The notes under the pieces were generated by a model that did no database searches, was not told the DNA's origin, and worked only from the letters and a program-made list of their open reading frames with translations. This document shows positions 1-5,323 of a DNA stretch of 7,812 bases, piece after piece; the first letter of the stretch is position 1; every line of letters begins with the position of its first letter. Source of the DNA: Rhizobium sp. Q54 (GTDB lineage: Bacteria > Pseudomonadota > Alphaproteobacteria > Rhizobiales > Beijerinckiaceae); NCBI GenBank assembly GCA_945903655.1, contig CAMDOY010000161.1, forward strand, positions 1 to 7,812, in the 5' to 3' direction. A program made the position numbers and the translations under genes.

Positions 1-105
1 CCATCGTTCCATGCCGATCCTGCCGTTGACGGTACACGTCAGCACAACTTCACTATGGTTAGTGTGAGTCGCAAAATCATCTTGATTGGTGGTTCTGGCT
101 ACACC
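1..105 (+). pseudogene. pckA: Internal fragment of ATP-dependent phosphoenolpyruvate carboxykinase
   Basis: Frame 1 is open from the window edge and reads about 35 residues that match an internal PEPCK segment, including DPAVDGTRQHNF and KIILIGGSGYT. In the family the latter is normally followed by GE-x-KKG. I recognise this form (DGTRQHNF followed by ILIGG-x-GYTGE) mainly from Bacteroidota and related PEPCKs; that taxonomic call is from memory. The enzyme converts oxaloacetate and ATP to phosphoenolpyruvate, the first committed step of gluconeogenesis. The homology ends exactly after the ACC threonine codon at 103-105. The frame then continues into unrelated codons (PTRATSP and so on) and stops soon after. 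GC is about 50%, lower than the neighbouring genes. The upstream part may lie beyond the window, but the downstream two thirds, with the nucleotide-binding and metal-binding motifs, is absent. It cannot be a working gene as joined here. Confidence 0.62.
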
Positions 106-302
106 CCGACCCGCGCGACTTCGCCCGCCGCAAGATCCTCAAGGGCTGCGACAAATTGACGGTTCTGCGGATTCAGCAGCAAATGGGATGCGACAAGCGC
201 ATGGGTCGCCCGATCAAGCGCGCCGACGGAGTAGGCGGCCAGCAGGGCGTCGAGCGGGTTGGCAGACGAAGCAAGATGTTCGGTCTTTGAAATATTTGAC
301 AT
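99..302 (-). pseudogene. 5' fragment of a ChrR-type anti-sigma factor gene
   Basis: The reading begins at ATG 302-300, directly preceded in frame by TAA, so this is the earliest ATG available. The 67 residues resemble the N-terminal anti-sigma domain of ChrR: DALLAAYSVGAL at 18-29, then VASHLLLNPQNR at 37-48. A full ChrR-like protein has about 200 residues or more, with a C-terminal cupin domain that is missing here. The stop codon (99-101) lies within the pckA-like segment, so the gene is cut by the joint near 105 rather than by its own stop. Compared with Rhodobacter ChrR, three of the four zinc-ligand positions appear to be Asn (N15, N44, N47) and only H40 remains. No rpoE-type sigma gene precedes it. 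The neighbour upstream is the divergent cysK. Family assignment is by recalled pattern. It could also be a ChrR-like regulator not tied to a sigma factor. Confidence 0.5.
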
Positions 303-477
303 TTATCGCTCTTGGCGGCTCGGGAGAGACGAAAGCAGATTTGTTACGGTCGATTCAACGGGGTAGATCACCATCATCCCCGAACATGTTTGAAAAGGCT
401 AGATGTTCAAAACGCCGCAGCCTTGCGGATTGCTCTGCCGCCCCTTAATTTGACTGTAGAATGATAAAGGGCGCGCC
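303..477. promoter_or_regulatory. Divergent intergenic region between the ChrR-like fragment and cysK
   Basis: No gene is supported in these 175 bases. They must hold the promoters of the divergent ChrR-like fragment and of cysK. The best sigma-70 match toward cysK is weak: TTGTTA at 341-346, a 17-base spacer, and TAGATC at 364-369. Interleaved inverted repeats lie just downstream of it at 382-411 (listed separately). The cysK ribosome binding site, AAAGGG, is at 466-471. Confidence 0.35.
382..411. repeat. Interleaved inverted repeats upstream of cysK (possible operator)
   Basis: GAACAT (382-387) pairs with ATGTTC (403-408), and TTTGAA (389-394) pairs with TTCAAA (406-411). AACATGTT at 383-390 is itself an 8-base palindrome. 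The cluster lies 67 bases before the cysK ATG and downstream of the weak -35/-10 pair, where a repressor could act. No known operator consensus is matched. In particular it is not the alphaproteobacterial LexA GAAC/GTTC-N7 direct repeat. Confidence 0.3.
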
Positions 478-1509
478 ATGGTTGACCATAAAGACGTGAT
501 CGGCGCCATAGGCGCCACTCCCATGATCAAGCTCCGCCGCGCCTCGGAGGAAACCGGCTGCACCATCCTGGGCAAGGCCGAGTTCATGAACCCCGGCGGC
601 TCCGTCAAGGACCGGGCCGCCCTCGCCATCGTGCGGGACGCCGTTGCGCGAGGGCAACTCAAGCCGGGCGGGATCATCGTGGAAGGAACCGCCGGGAATA
701 CAGGCATCGGCCTCGCGCTGGTGGCCAACGCCATGGGGTTTCGCACGGTCATCGTGATCCCGGACACCCAGTCCCAGGAAAAGAAGGACATGCTGCGGCT
801 GCAGGGCGCCGAACTGATCGAGGTTCCGGCCGTGCCCTATTCCAACCCTAACAACTATGTGAAGCTCTCGGGGCGCCTCGCGGAGCGTCTGGCCCGCGAA
901 TGTCCGGAAGGCGCCATCTGGGCCAACCAATTTGACAATGTGGCCAACAGGGCGGGCCATCAGGCCACCACAGGCCCGGAAATCTGGGAACAAACCGGGG
1001 GCAAGATCGATGGTTTCACCTGCGCGGTGGGCACAGGCGGTACCCTGGCGGGCGTGGGCATGGCGCTGAAGGCGCGCAATCCCGCCCTCAAGATCGCCAT
1101 CTCAGACCCCATGGGCGCGGCGCTATACGCCTGGTATTCGCGCGGGGAGCTCAAATCCGAGGGCTCCTCCATCACCGAGGGCATTGGCCAGGGCCGCGTC
1201 ACCGCCAATCTGGTGGATGCGCCCATCGACATGGCCTTCCAGATCAGCGATGAGGAGGCCCTCCCCATCGTGTTTGATCTGGCCGAGCATGAAGGCCTGC
1301 TGCTGGGCGGCTCGTCAGGCGTGAATGTGGCTGGAGCCATAAGGCTGGCCAAAGCGTTAGGCCCGGGACATACGATCGCGACGATCCTCTGCGATTCTGG
1401 GGCCCGTTACGCCTCGAAGCTCTACAATCCCGCATTTCTCGCCTCGAAGAACCTGCCTGCGCCGAAGTGGCTCTTGCGGAAGCCGCAGATAAAGCCCGAT
1501 TTCGTCTGA
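478..1509 (+). CDS. cysK: Cysteine synthase (O-acetylserine sulfhydrylase), PLP fold type II
   Basis: This cytosolic enzyme makes L-cysteine from O-acetyl-L-serine and sulfide. The 343 residues carry the full fold-type II set. NPGGSVKDRAA holds the PLP Schiff-base lysine K44. EGTAGNTG at 69-76 is the substrate/PLP loop with N74. GTGGT at 185-189 is the phosphate-binding loop. EGIGQGR follows at 234-240, LLLGGSSG at 274-281, and S307 in CDSGARY is the likely ligand of the pyridine nitrogen. EGTAGNTG and SDP (209-211) differ from the enterobacterial CysK forms (TSGNTG and an EP) but fit, as I recall, the longer alphaproteobacterial cysteine synthase A group and lean toward the cystathionine beta-synthase-like branch. 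There is no haem or CBS domain, so cysteine synthesis is the simpler call. The ATG is supported by AAAGGG six bases upstream. The sulfurtransferase gene follows after 18 bases, very probably in the same transcript. Confidence 0.88.
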   Translation: MVDHKDVIGAIGATPMIKLRRASEETGCTILGKAEFMNPGGSVKDRAALAIVRDAVARGQLKPGGIIVEGTAGNTGIGLALVANAMGFRTVIVIPDTQSQEKKDMLRLQGAELIEVPAVPYSNPNNYVKLSGRLAERLARECPEGAIWANQFDNVANRAGHQATTGPEIWEQTGGKIDGFTCAVGTGGTLAGVGMALKARNPALKIAISDPMGAALYAWYSRGELKSEGSSITEGIGQGRVTANLVDAPIDMAFQISDEEALPIVFDLAEHEGLLLGGSSGVNVAGAIRLAKALGPGHTIATILCDSGARYASKLYNPAFLASKNLPAPKWLLRKPQIKPDFV

Positions 1510-1527
1510 ATACAAAGGAATAAAAGA

Positions 1528-2379
1528 ATGACTTCACAAGATGGTTTCGGCCTCCTGGTGTCCACGGGATGGCTGGCGGCCCATCTGTCAGACCCAGGCG
1601 TTGTGGTGATCGACGCTTCCTGGCACATGCCTGCGGCGAACCGGGATGGACGCCGGGAGTTTCTGGCGGGACATATCCCCGGTGCCGCCTTCTTCGATCT
1701 GGACGCAGTCAGCGACCACTCGAGCCCCCTGCCCCATATGCTGCCCTCGCCCGAGGATTTCGCCAGCGCCATGGGGGCGCTCGGCGTGAGCAATGACCTG
1801 AAGGTTGTTGTCTATGACGCCGCCGGCCTGTTTTCGGCGCCGCGCCTTTGGTGGATGCTGCGGATCTTCGGCCACGAACATGTCGCCATCCTCGACGGCG
1901 GTCTGCCAAAATGGACGGCCGAAGGCCACCCCCTCGACAAGGGCGAGGCCCATCCCACAGCTCGCGTCTTCACGCCCCGCTTCAACGCCGCCGCCGTGGC
2001 GGACCTCGCTCAGGTGCGCCAGGCTCTGGACAGCGGCTCCGATCAGGTGCTCGACGCCCGTGCGGCGCCCCGCTTTCTGGGACGCGCGCCAGAGCCCAGG
2101 CCTGGCCTAGCCAGCGGCCACATGCCGGGCGCACTCAATATGCCCATGACCGATCTGATCGCTGACGGTCGCCTGAAGGACCCGGAAGCGCTCGAAGCGG
2201 CGCTGGCGGGCATCGGCGTCAAGGGCGACAAGCCCGTGATCACCTCCTGCGGCTCCGGCGTCTCGGCGGCGGTCATCACCCTCGCCCTCGCCCGCCTCGG
2301 ACGCCCCATGGGTCGCCTCTATGACGGATCATGGACGGAATGGGGCGGTCGTGCGGACCTGCCGGTGGCGACGGGCTGA
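1528..2379 (+). CDS. sseA: 3-mercaptopyruvate sulfurtransferase (two-domain rhodanese)
   Basis: This enzyme moves the sulfane sulfur of 3-mercaptopyruvate to an acceptor such as cyanide or a thiol, releasing pyruvate. The 283 residues form two rhodanese domains. The N-terminal domain (about 10-130) is catalytically silent: the position of the active-site cysteine appears to be D97 in VVVYDAAGLFSAPRLWWML. The C-terminal domain (about 160-280) has the catalytic loop CGSGVSA with C241. Thiosulfate sulfurtransferases normally have CRKGVT, whereas CG(S/T)GV marks mercaptopyruvate enzymes, so that substrate is favoured. R178, R182 and R191 (in EPRPG) are in the region that binds the substrate carboxylate in the family. 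Ribosome binding site AAAGGA precedes the ATG. It lies 18 bases after cysK and is closed by a strong terminator, so the two form a small sulfur-amino-acid operon. Thiosulfate activity in addition cannot be excluded. Confidence 0.88.
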   Translation: MTSQDGFGLLVSTGWLAAHLSDPGVVVIDASWHMPAANRDGRREFLAGHIPGAAFFDLDAVSDHSSPLPHMLPSPEDFASAMGALGVSNDLKVVVYDAAGLFSAPRLWWMLRIFGHEHVAILDGGLPKWTAEGHPLDKGEAHPTARVFTPRFNAAAVADLAQVRQALDSGSDQVLDARAAPRFLGRAPEPRPGLASGHMPGALNMPMTDLIADGRLKDPEALEAALAGIGVKGDKPVITSCGSGVSAAVITLALARLGRPMGRLYDGSWTEWGGRADLPVATG

Positions 2380-2412
2380 CCCCTGATCTCTTCACCCTTG
2401 GTAATTCTCTGC

Positions 2413-2443
2413 AAGGCCGGGCAACCACTGCCCGGCCTTCTTC
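2413..2443 (+). terminator. Intrinsic terminator after the cysK-sseA operon
   Basis: A perfect 11-bp stem (2413-2423 with 2429-2439, core AAGGCCGGGCA) has a 5-base loop, ACCAC. It is followed by the pyrimidine-rich CTTC. It starts 33 bases after the sseA stop. The tail is poor in T, but the stem is long and GC-rich. Confidence 0.8.
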
Positions 2444-2553
2444 GTTGCTGAACATATGCGGGCTTGCTCAGGGGCTTGGCCCATTCAAGCGCAGCCGCGC
2501 CTCGACGCCCTCTCTTGCTGCGGGGATGGCGCCTTCACCCAGGCAGCGAAGGG

Positions 2554-2576
2554 CTGGGGCGTCCCCAGATACGGAG
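2554..2576 (+). promoter_or_regulatory. Leader hairpin plus ribosome binding site of the MCDYSL gene
   Basis: CTGGGG (2554-2559) pairs with CCCCAG (2563-2568) around a 3-base loop, four bases before the GGAG Shine-Dalgarno (2573-2576), which is seven bases from ATG 2584. The SD fixes 2584 as the start, rather than an ATG at 2464 that would add 40 unconserved-looking residues. The hairpin may keep the SD accessible or modulate it. No known riboswitch class is recognised in 2444-2583, which otherwise shows nothing. Confidence 0.4.
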
Positions 2577-2583
2577 CAGAACC

Positions 2584-2961
2584 ATGTGCGACTACTCACT
2601 GGAAATGTACGGGTCACGCCCGGCGCGGGAGTCCGAACGCTATGAAACCGTCCGCTTCCCCTCTGGCAGCATCGGGCTGGCCTAGTCCGGGGATTGCGGC
2701 ACAGCCGTCTGCGTTCAATATGACACGCGCCTGCGGCTGGAGAACATCCCCCTCCACCTGCAAGCCAGCCTGCGGGTCCTTGCGAGCGAAGAGGTCACAT
2801 TCGTGCGATTGGATCACGGCGCCTACCGGGATGGCGTCCGGTTCCGGAATGGGAAGGATGTCTCGATCCAGCAACTCAACAGCGGCGTGACGGCAGTGGT
2901 TGTGCAAACCAAGGAAATCCCGCAAATTCTGCCGAAGGTGGCGGCGTTCGAGCGGGCCTGA
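2584..2961 (+). pseudogene. Small MCDYSL-family protein interrupted by an in-frame TAG
   Basis: From ATG 2584 to TGA 2959-2961 there are 126 codons in one frame, with a single interruption: TAG at 2683-2685 (codon 34). Before it come 33 residues (MCDYSLEMYGSRPARESERY and onward). After it come 91 residues that read as normal protein, for example GDCGTAVCVQYDTRLRLEN and FVRLDHGAYRDGVRFRNG. MCDYSL starts recur in small hypothetical proteins of alphaproteobacteria as I remember them; no function is known to me. There is no signal peptide or membrane segment. C2 plus two cysteines in GDCGTAVC may be functional. A good SD and a downstream terminator suggest a free-standing gene. The absence of any other damage implies a recent nonsense change (for instance TCG to TAG), a sequencing error, or rare stop readthrough. 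Whether the 33-residue product is made is unknown. Confidence 0.6.
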
Positions 2962-2989
2962 CCCGCCCACGACGATCATGATGGCGCTC

Positions 2990-3029
2990 ACAGCCGCGCG
3001 CATCCAGCGGGCGGCTGTAGCCTTTTATT
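2990..3029 (+). terminator. Probable intrinsic terminator after the MCDYSL gene
   Basis: ACAGCCGC (2990-2997) pairs perfectly with GCGGCTGT (3011-3018) across a 13-base loop. AGCC and then TTTTATTT follow. It lies 28 bases after the TGA of the interrupted gene. It also insulates the glnB promoter region that follows. Confidence 0.6.
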
Positions 3030-3090
3030 TAGGCAAATATTGCACAATAAATAATCAGAAAGCCCAAGATAGCGGCGCGGGTGAGGCGCA

Positions 3091-3120
3091 TTAACAGGCA
3101 ATTGGGCGGAATTGCGTTAA
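3091..3120. repeat. Large imperfect dyad in the glnB control region
   Basis: The arms are TTAAC (3091-3095) with GTTAA (3116-3120), and GCAATT (3098-3103) with AATTGC (3110-3115), around the centre GGGCGG. Two extra bases (AG) interrupt the left arm. CAATTG within it (3099-3104) recurs at 3130-3135, 31 bases or about three helical turns away. The dyad centre is about 60 bases upstream of the sigma-54 -12 element. A second small dyad, GCAA-ATA-TTGC, is at 3032-3042. These are plausible activator sites, but they do not clearly match the NtrC consensus. Confidence 0.4.
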
Positions 3121-3155
3121 AATTTGCCTCAATTGAAAGAATCTCCGTGGCGGTT

Positions 3156-3170
3156 TGGCTCAGTAGATGC
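3156..3170 (+). promoter_or_regulatory. Sigma-54 (-24/-12) promoter of glnB-glnA
   Basis: TGGCTC-N5-ATGC matches the sigma-54 consensus TGGCAC-N5-TTGC at 8 of 10 defined positions. The invariant GG (3157-3158) and GC (3169-3170) have exactly the required spacing. Transcription would begin near 3182, giving a leader of about 65 bases before the GTG at 3248. Nitrogen-regulated sigma-54/NtrC promoters before glnB are established in alphaproteobacteria. A sigma-70 promoter may also exist in the AT-rich stretch upstream, but none stands out. Confidence 0.6.
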
Positions 3171-3195
3171 TATGAGCCCGCCGTTTCCTGAACTG

Positions 3196-3218
3196 AGCCG
3201 CCCCCTGCGGGGACGGCT
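3196..3218 (+). promoter_or_regulatory. Hairpin in the glnB leader
   Basis: AGCCG-C-CCCC and GGGG-A-CGGCT pair around the loop TGC, with one C/A mismatch. It lies inside the predicted transcript leader, 30 bases before the start codon. A TTTT run (3229-3232) follows ten bases later, so attenuation is conceivable but unproven. Confidence 0.3.
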
Positions 3219-3233
3219 TGGCCGGATCTTTTG

Positions 3234-3240
3234 AGAGAGG
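3234..3240 (+). promoter_or_regulatory. Ribosome binding site fixing the glnB GTG start
   Basis: AGAGAGG lies seven bases before GTG 3248. This supports the 112-residue PII over the longer TTG-initiated reading from 3218, which would put the start in the hairpin and add ten residues no PII has. Confidence 0.75.
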
Positions 3241-3247
3241 CTGCGCC

Positions 3248-3586
3248 GTGAAAAAGATCGAGGCGATTATCAAGCCGTTCAAACTGGACGAGGTGAAGGA
3301 AGCTTTGCAGGAAGCGGGGCTTCAAGGCATCACCGTCACCGAAGCAAAGGGCTTTGGCCGCCAGAAGGGCCATACCGAACTCTACCGGGGCGCCGAATAT
3401 GTCGTCGATTTTCTCCCCAAGGTGAAAATCGAGGTGGTGCTCACGGACGAGATGGTTGATCGCGCGGTCGAGGCTATCCGCAAGGCCGCCCAGACGGGCC
3501 GCATCGGGGACGGCAAGATTTTCGTTTCCAACATCGAAGGCGCGATCCGCATCCGCACCGGAGAAACCGGCACGGACGCGATCTAG
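3248..3586 (+). CDS. glnB: Nitrogen regulatory protein PII (GlnB)
   Basis: PII is a cytosolic homotrimer that senses ATP/ADP and 2-oxoglutarate. In its uridylylated or free form it controls NtrB/NtrC and the adenylyltransferase GlnE acting on glutamine synthetase. From the GTG start the protein has exactly 112 residues, the family length. It opens with KKIEAIIKPFKLDEVKEAL. The T-loop (37-55) contains the uridylylation site Y51 in LYRGAEYVVDF. The B-loop TGRIGDGKIFV at 83-93 contains K90, and the C-loop is near 101-108. D54 and the KKIEAI opening favour GlnB over GlnK, as does linkage to glnA rather than to an ammonium transporter. The stop is TAG, placed where PII proteins normally end (DAI). 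glnA begins 60 bases later, and the two are probably co-transcribed from the sigma-54 promoter upstream. Confidence 0.95.
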   Translation: MKKIEAIIKPFKLDEVKEALQEAGLQGITVTEAKGFGRQKGHTELYRGAEYVVDFLPKVKIEVVLTDEMVDRAVEAIRKAAQTGRIGDGKIFVSNIEGAIRIRTGETGTDAI

Positions 3587-3646
3587 CGTCCCGCTCCCGG
3601 CCCTTCTCCATCCGTTCAACACACACGATCAACGAGAGGCTTTGAC

Positions 3647-5056
3647 ATGAAGACCGCCAAGGATGTCCTGAAGGCGATCAAGGACAATGACGTGAAATAC
3701 GTCGATCTTCGCTTCACCGATCCGCGTGGCAAGTGGCAGCACGTCACCTTCGACGTTTCACTCGTCGATGAAGAGATGTTCTCCGAAGGCACCATGTTCG
3801 ATGGCTCTTCCATCGCCGGATGGAAGGCGATCAACGAGTCTGACATGACCCTCATGCCCGACCCGACCTCGGCCTGCATGGACCCCTTCTTCGCGGCGTC
3901 CACCATGGTCATCACCTGCGACATTCTCGAGCCCTCGACCGGCGAGCCCTACAGCCGCGATCCCCGCTCGATCGCCAAGAAGGCTGAGGCCTATCTGAAG
4001 TCCACCGGCATCGGCGACACCTGCTTCGTCGGCCCCGAGGCCGAGTTCTTCGTGTTCGACGACGTGCGCTTCAAGGCCGACCCCTACAACACCGGCTTCA
4101 TGCTCGACTCAGCCGAACTGCCGTCCAACATGGACACCCAGTACGAGGGCGGCAATCTGGGCCATCGCGTGCGCACCAAGGGCGGCTATTTCCCGGTTCC
4201 CCCGGTCGACTCCGCTCAGGACATGCGCGGTGAGATGCTGGCTTCCATGGCCTCGATGGGCGCCGTGGTCGAGAAGCATCACCACGAAGTCGCCTCCGCC
4301 CAGCACGAACTCGGTCTGAAGTTCGGCACGCTGACCACCATGGCCGACCATATGCAGGTCTATAAATACTGCATCCATCAGGTCGCCCAGAGCTATGGCA
4401 AGTCCGCCACATTCATGCCCAAGCCCATCTTCGGCGACAATGGTTCTGGCATGCATGTTCACCAGTCCATCTGGAAGGCTGGAAAGCCGATCATGGCTGG
4501 CAACAAATATGCCGACCTGTCGCAGGAATGCCTCTACTACATCGGCGGCATCATCAAGCATGCCAAGGCGCTGAACGCCTTCACCAATCCCTCGACCAAC
4601 TCCTACAAGCGTCTGGTCCCGGGCTATGAAGCCCCGGTGTTGTTGGCCTATTCCGCCCGCAACCGCTCGGCCTCCTGCCGTATTCCGTGGACGAACAACC
4701 CGAAGGCCAAGCGCGTCGAGGTTCGCTTCCCCGATCCCACCGCCAACCCCTACCTCGCCTTCGCGGCCATGCTGATGGCCGGCCTCGACGGCATCCAGAA
4801 CAAGATCGATCCGGGCGCGGCCATGGACAAGGATCTCTATGATCTCCCCCCCAAGGAGCTCAAGAAGATCCCGACCGTTTGCGGCTCCCTGCGCGAGGCG
4901 CTTTCGAACCTCGACAAGGATCGCTCGTTCCTCAAGGCTGGCGGCGTGTTCAACGACGACTTCATCGACAGCTTCATCGAGCTGAAGATGCAGGATGTCA
5001 TGCGGTTCGAAATGACGCCCCATCCCGTCGAGTTCGACATGTACTATTCCTACTGA
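3647..5056 (+). CDS. glnA: Glutamine synthetase type I (GSI-beta)
   Basis: This dodecameric cytosolic enzyme condenses glutamate and ammonia with ATP to form glutamine. The 469 residues match the usual bacterial GSI length. The N-terminal beta-grasp domain carries FDGSSIAGWKAINESDM (51-67) with catalytic-site D52. The catalytic domain holds the ATP-binding signature KPIFGDNGSGMHVH (259-272), E328 in PGYEAP (the flap glutamate) and NRSASCRIP, which contains active-site arginines. Y398 in DLYDLPP is the adenylylation site, so activity is expected to be switched off by GlnE under nitrogen sufficiency, with GlnB as the messenger. The start is backed by GAGAGG seven bases upstream. The ORF ends with MYYSY, a typical GSI C-terminus. 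No separate promoter is evident in the 60 bases after glnB. A strong terminator follows. Confidence 0.97.
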   Translation: MKTAKDVLKAIKDNDVKYVDLRFTDPRGKWQHVTFDVSLVDEEMFSEGTMFDGSSIAGWKAINESDMTLMPDPTSACMDPFFAASTMVITCDILEPSTGEPYSRDPRSIAKKAEAYLKSTGIGDTCFVGPEAEFFVFDDVRFKADPYNTGFMLDSAELPSNMDTQYEGGNLGHRVRTKGGYFPVPPVDSAQDMRGEMLASMASMGAVVEKHHHEVASAQHELGLKFGTLTTMADHMQVYKYCIHQVAQSYGKSATFMPKPIFGDNGSGMHVHQSIWKAGKPIMAGNKYADLSQECLYYIGGIIKHAKALNAFTNPSTNSYKRLVPGYEAPVLLAYSARNRSASCRIPWTNNPKAKRVEVRFPDPTANPYLAFAAMLMAGLDGIQNKIDPGAAMDKDLYDLPPKELKKIPTVCGSLREALSNLDKDRSFLKAGGVFNDDFIDSFIELKMQDVMRFEMTPHPVEFDMYYSY

Positions 5057-5104
5057 GCCAGCGTTCCCGAGGCTTTGCGCCTCCTGACGCCTCAGAGACT
5101 TTTC

Positions 5105-5133
5105 AATCCGGGCGCGCAAGCGTCCGGATTTTT
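5105..5133 (+). terminator. Intrinsic terminator of glnB-glnA
   Basis: An 11-bp stem (5105-5115 with 5120-5130, one G-U pair, otherwise perfect) is capped by the GNRA tetraloop GCAA and runs into TTTTT (5129-5133). It starts 48 bases after the glnA stop. A smaller hairpin, GAGGC-TTTGC-GCCTC, precedes it at 5069-5083. Confidence 0.92.
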
Positions 5134-5266
5134 CATTGCGCGCCCAAACGTCGTGCAATTGCCCGAAAGATATCCCCTGCAATCTCCCCGCTGATGTCAT
5201 TATGGGCGGCGGCGCCTATGATCAAAGCTTGACGCAAAGCGCCTTCAAGCCTGACGGTGGAGGGGT
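5134..5266. other. Upstream region of the transporter operon
   Basis: This stretch lies between the glnA terminator and the proposed leader ORF. It must carry the promoter of the ABC transporter operon, but no convincing -35/-10 pair was found. TTGACG at 5229-5234 lacks a partner at proper spacing. A minus-strand reading of 62 codons (5321 down to 5133) crosses it; see the findings. Confidence 0.3.
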
Positions 5267-5323
5267 ATGTTTGATGGGCTTCAGCCTCGCCCTCAACCTG
5301 ACCAGGGATCGCGCAGTTCATGA
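5267..5323 (+). CDS. Possible 18-residue leader peptide coupled to the transporter ATPase
   Basis: ATG 5267 opens MFDGLQPRPQPDQGSRSS. Its TGA (5321-5323) overlaps the ATG of the ATPase gene (5320-5322) as ATGA, the usual arrangement for termination-reinitiation. The strong purine run GGAGGGG at 5259-5265 precedes it. The GGAGG core is only three bases from ATG 5267, so the same site would suit ATG 5274 better. That ATG opens a different 43-codon frame, ending at 5405 inside the ATPase gene. The ATPase ATG itself has only a distant AGGGA (5304-5308), which makes coupling attractive. The peptide has no recognisable homology and no run of one amino acid that would suggest classical attenuation. 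Confidence 0.3.
   Translation: MFDGLQPRPQPDQGSRSS

Noticed and set aside
86..448. Plus-strand 120-residue reading across the left edge
   Set aside because: It is arginine/proline-rich, crosses the pckA/ChrR joint and runs antisense to the ChrR-like fragment; no protein pattern is seen.
445..993. Long minus-strand frame opposite cysK
   Set aside because: It is antisense to a clearly conserved gene, and its composition is that of a GC-rich shadow frame.
1621..1635. TGGCAC-N5-TGCG resembling a sigma-54 promoter
   Set aside because: It lies inside sseA, its -12 part is TGCG rather than TTGC, and no gene starts downstream at suitable distance.
2456..2890. 144-residue plus-strand frame overlapping the MCDYSL gene
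   Set aside because: It is a low-complexity shadow rich in Ala, Ser, Pro and Arg in another frame, and starts next to the sseA terminator.
2614..3003. 129-residue minus-strand frame opposite the MCDYSL gene, uninterrupted where the plus frame has TAG
   Set aside because: The plus frame has the SD, a recognisable start, and conserved-looking sequence on both sides of the TAG; the minus frame shows no SD or known motif.
4109..5200. 363-residue minus-strand frame opposite glnA
   Set aside because: It is fully antisense to an unmistakable glutamine synthetase gene and extends through its terminator.
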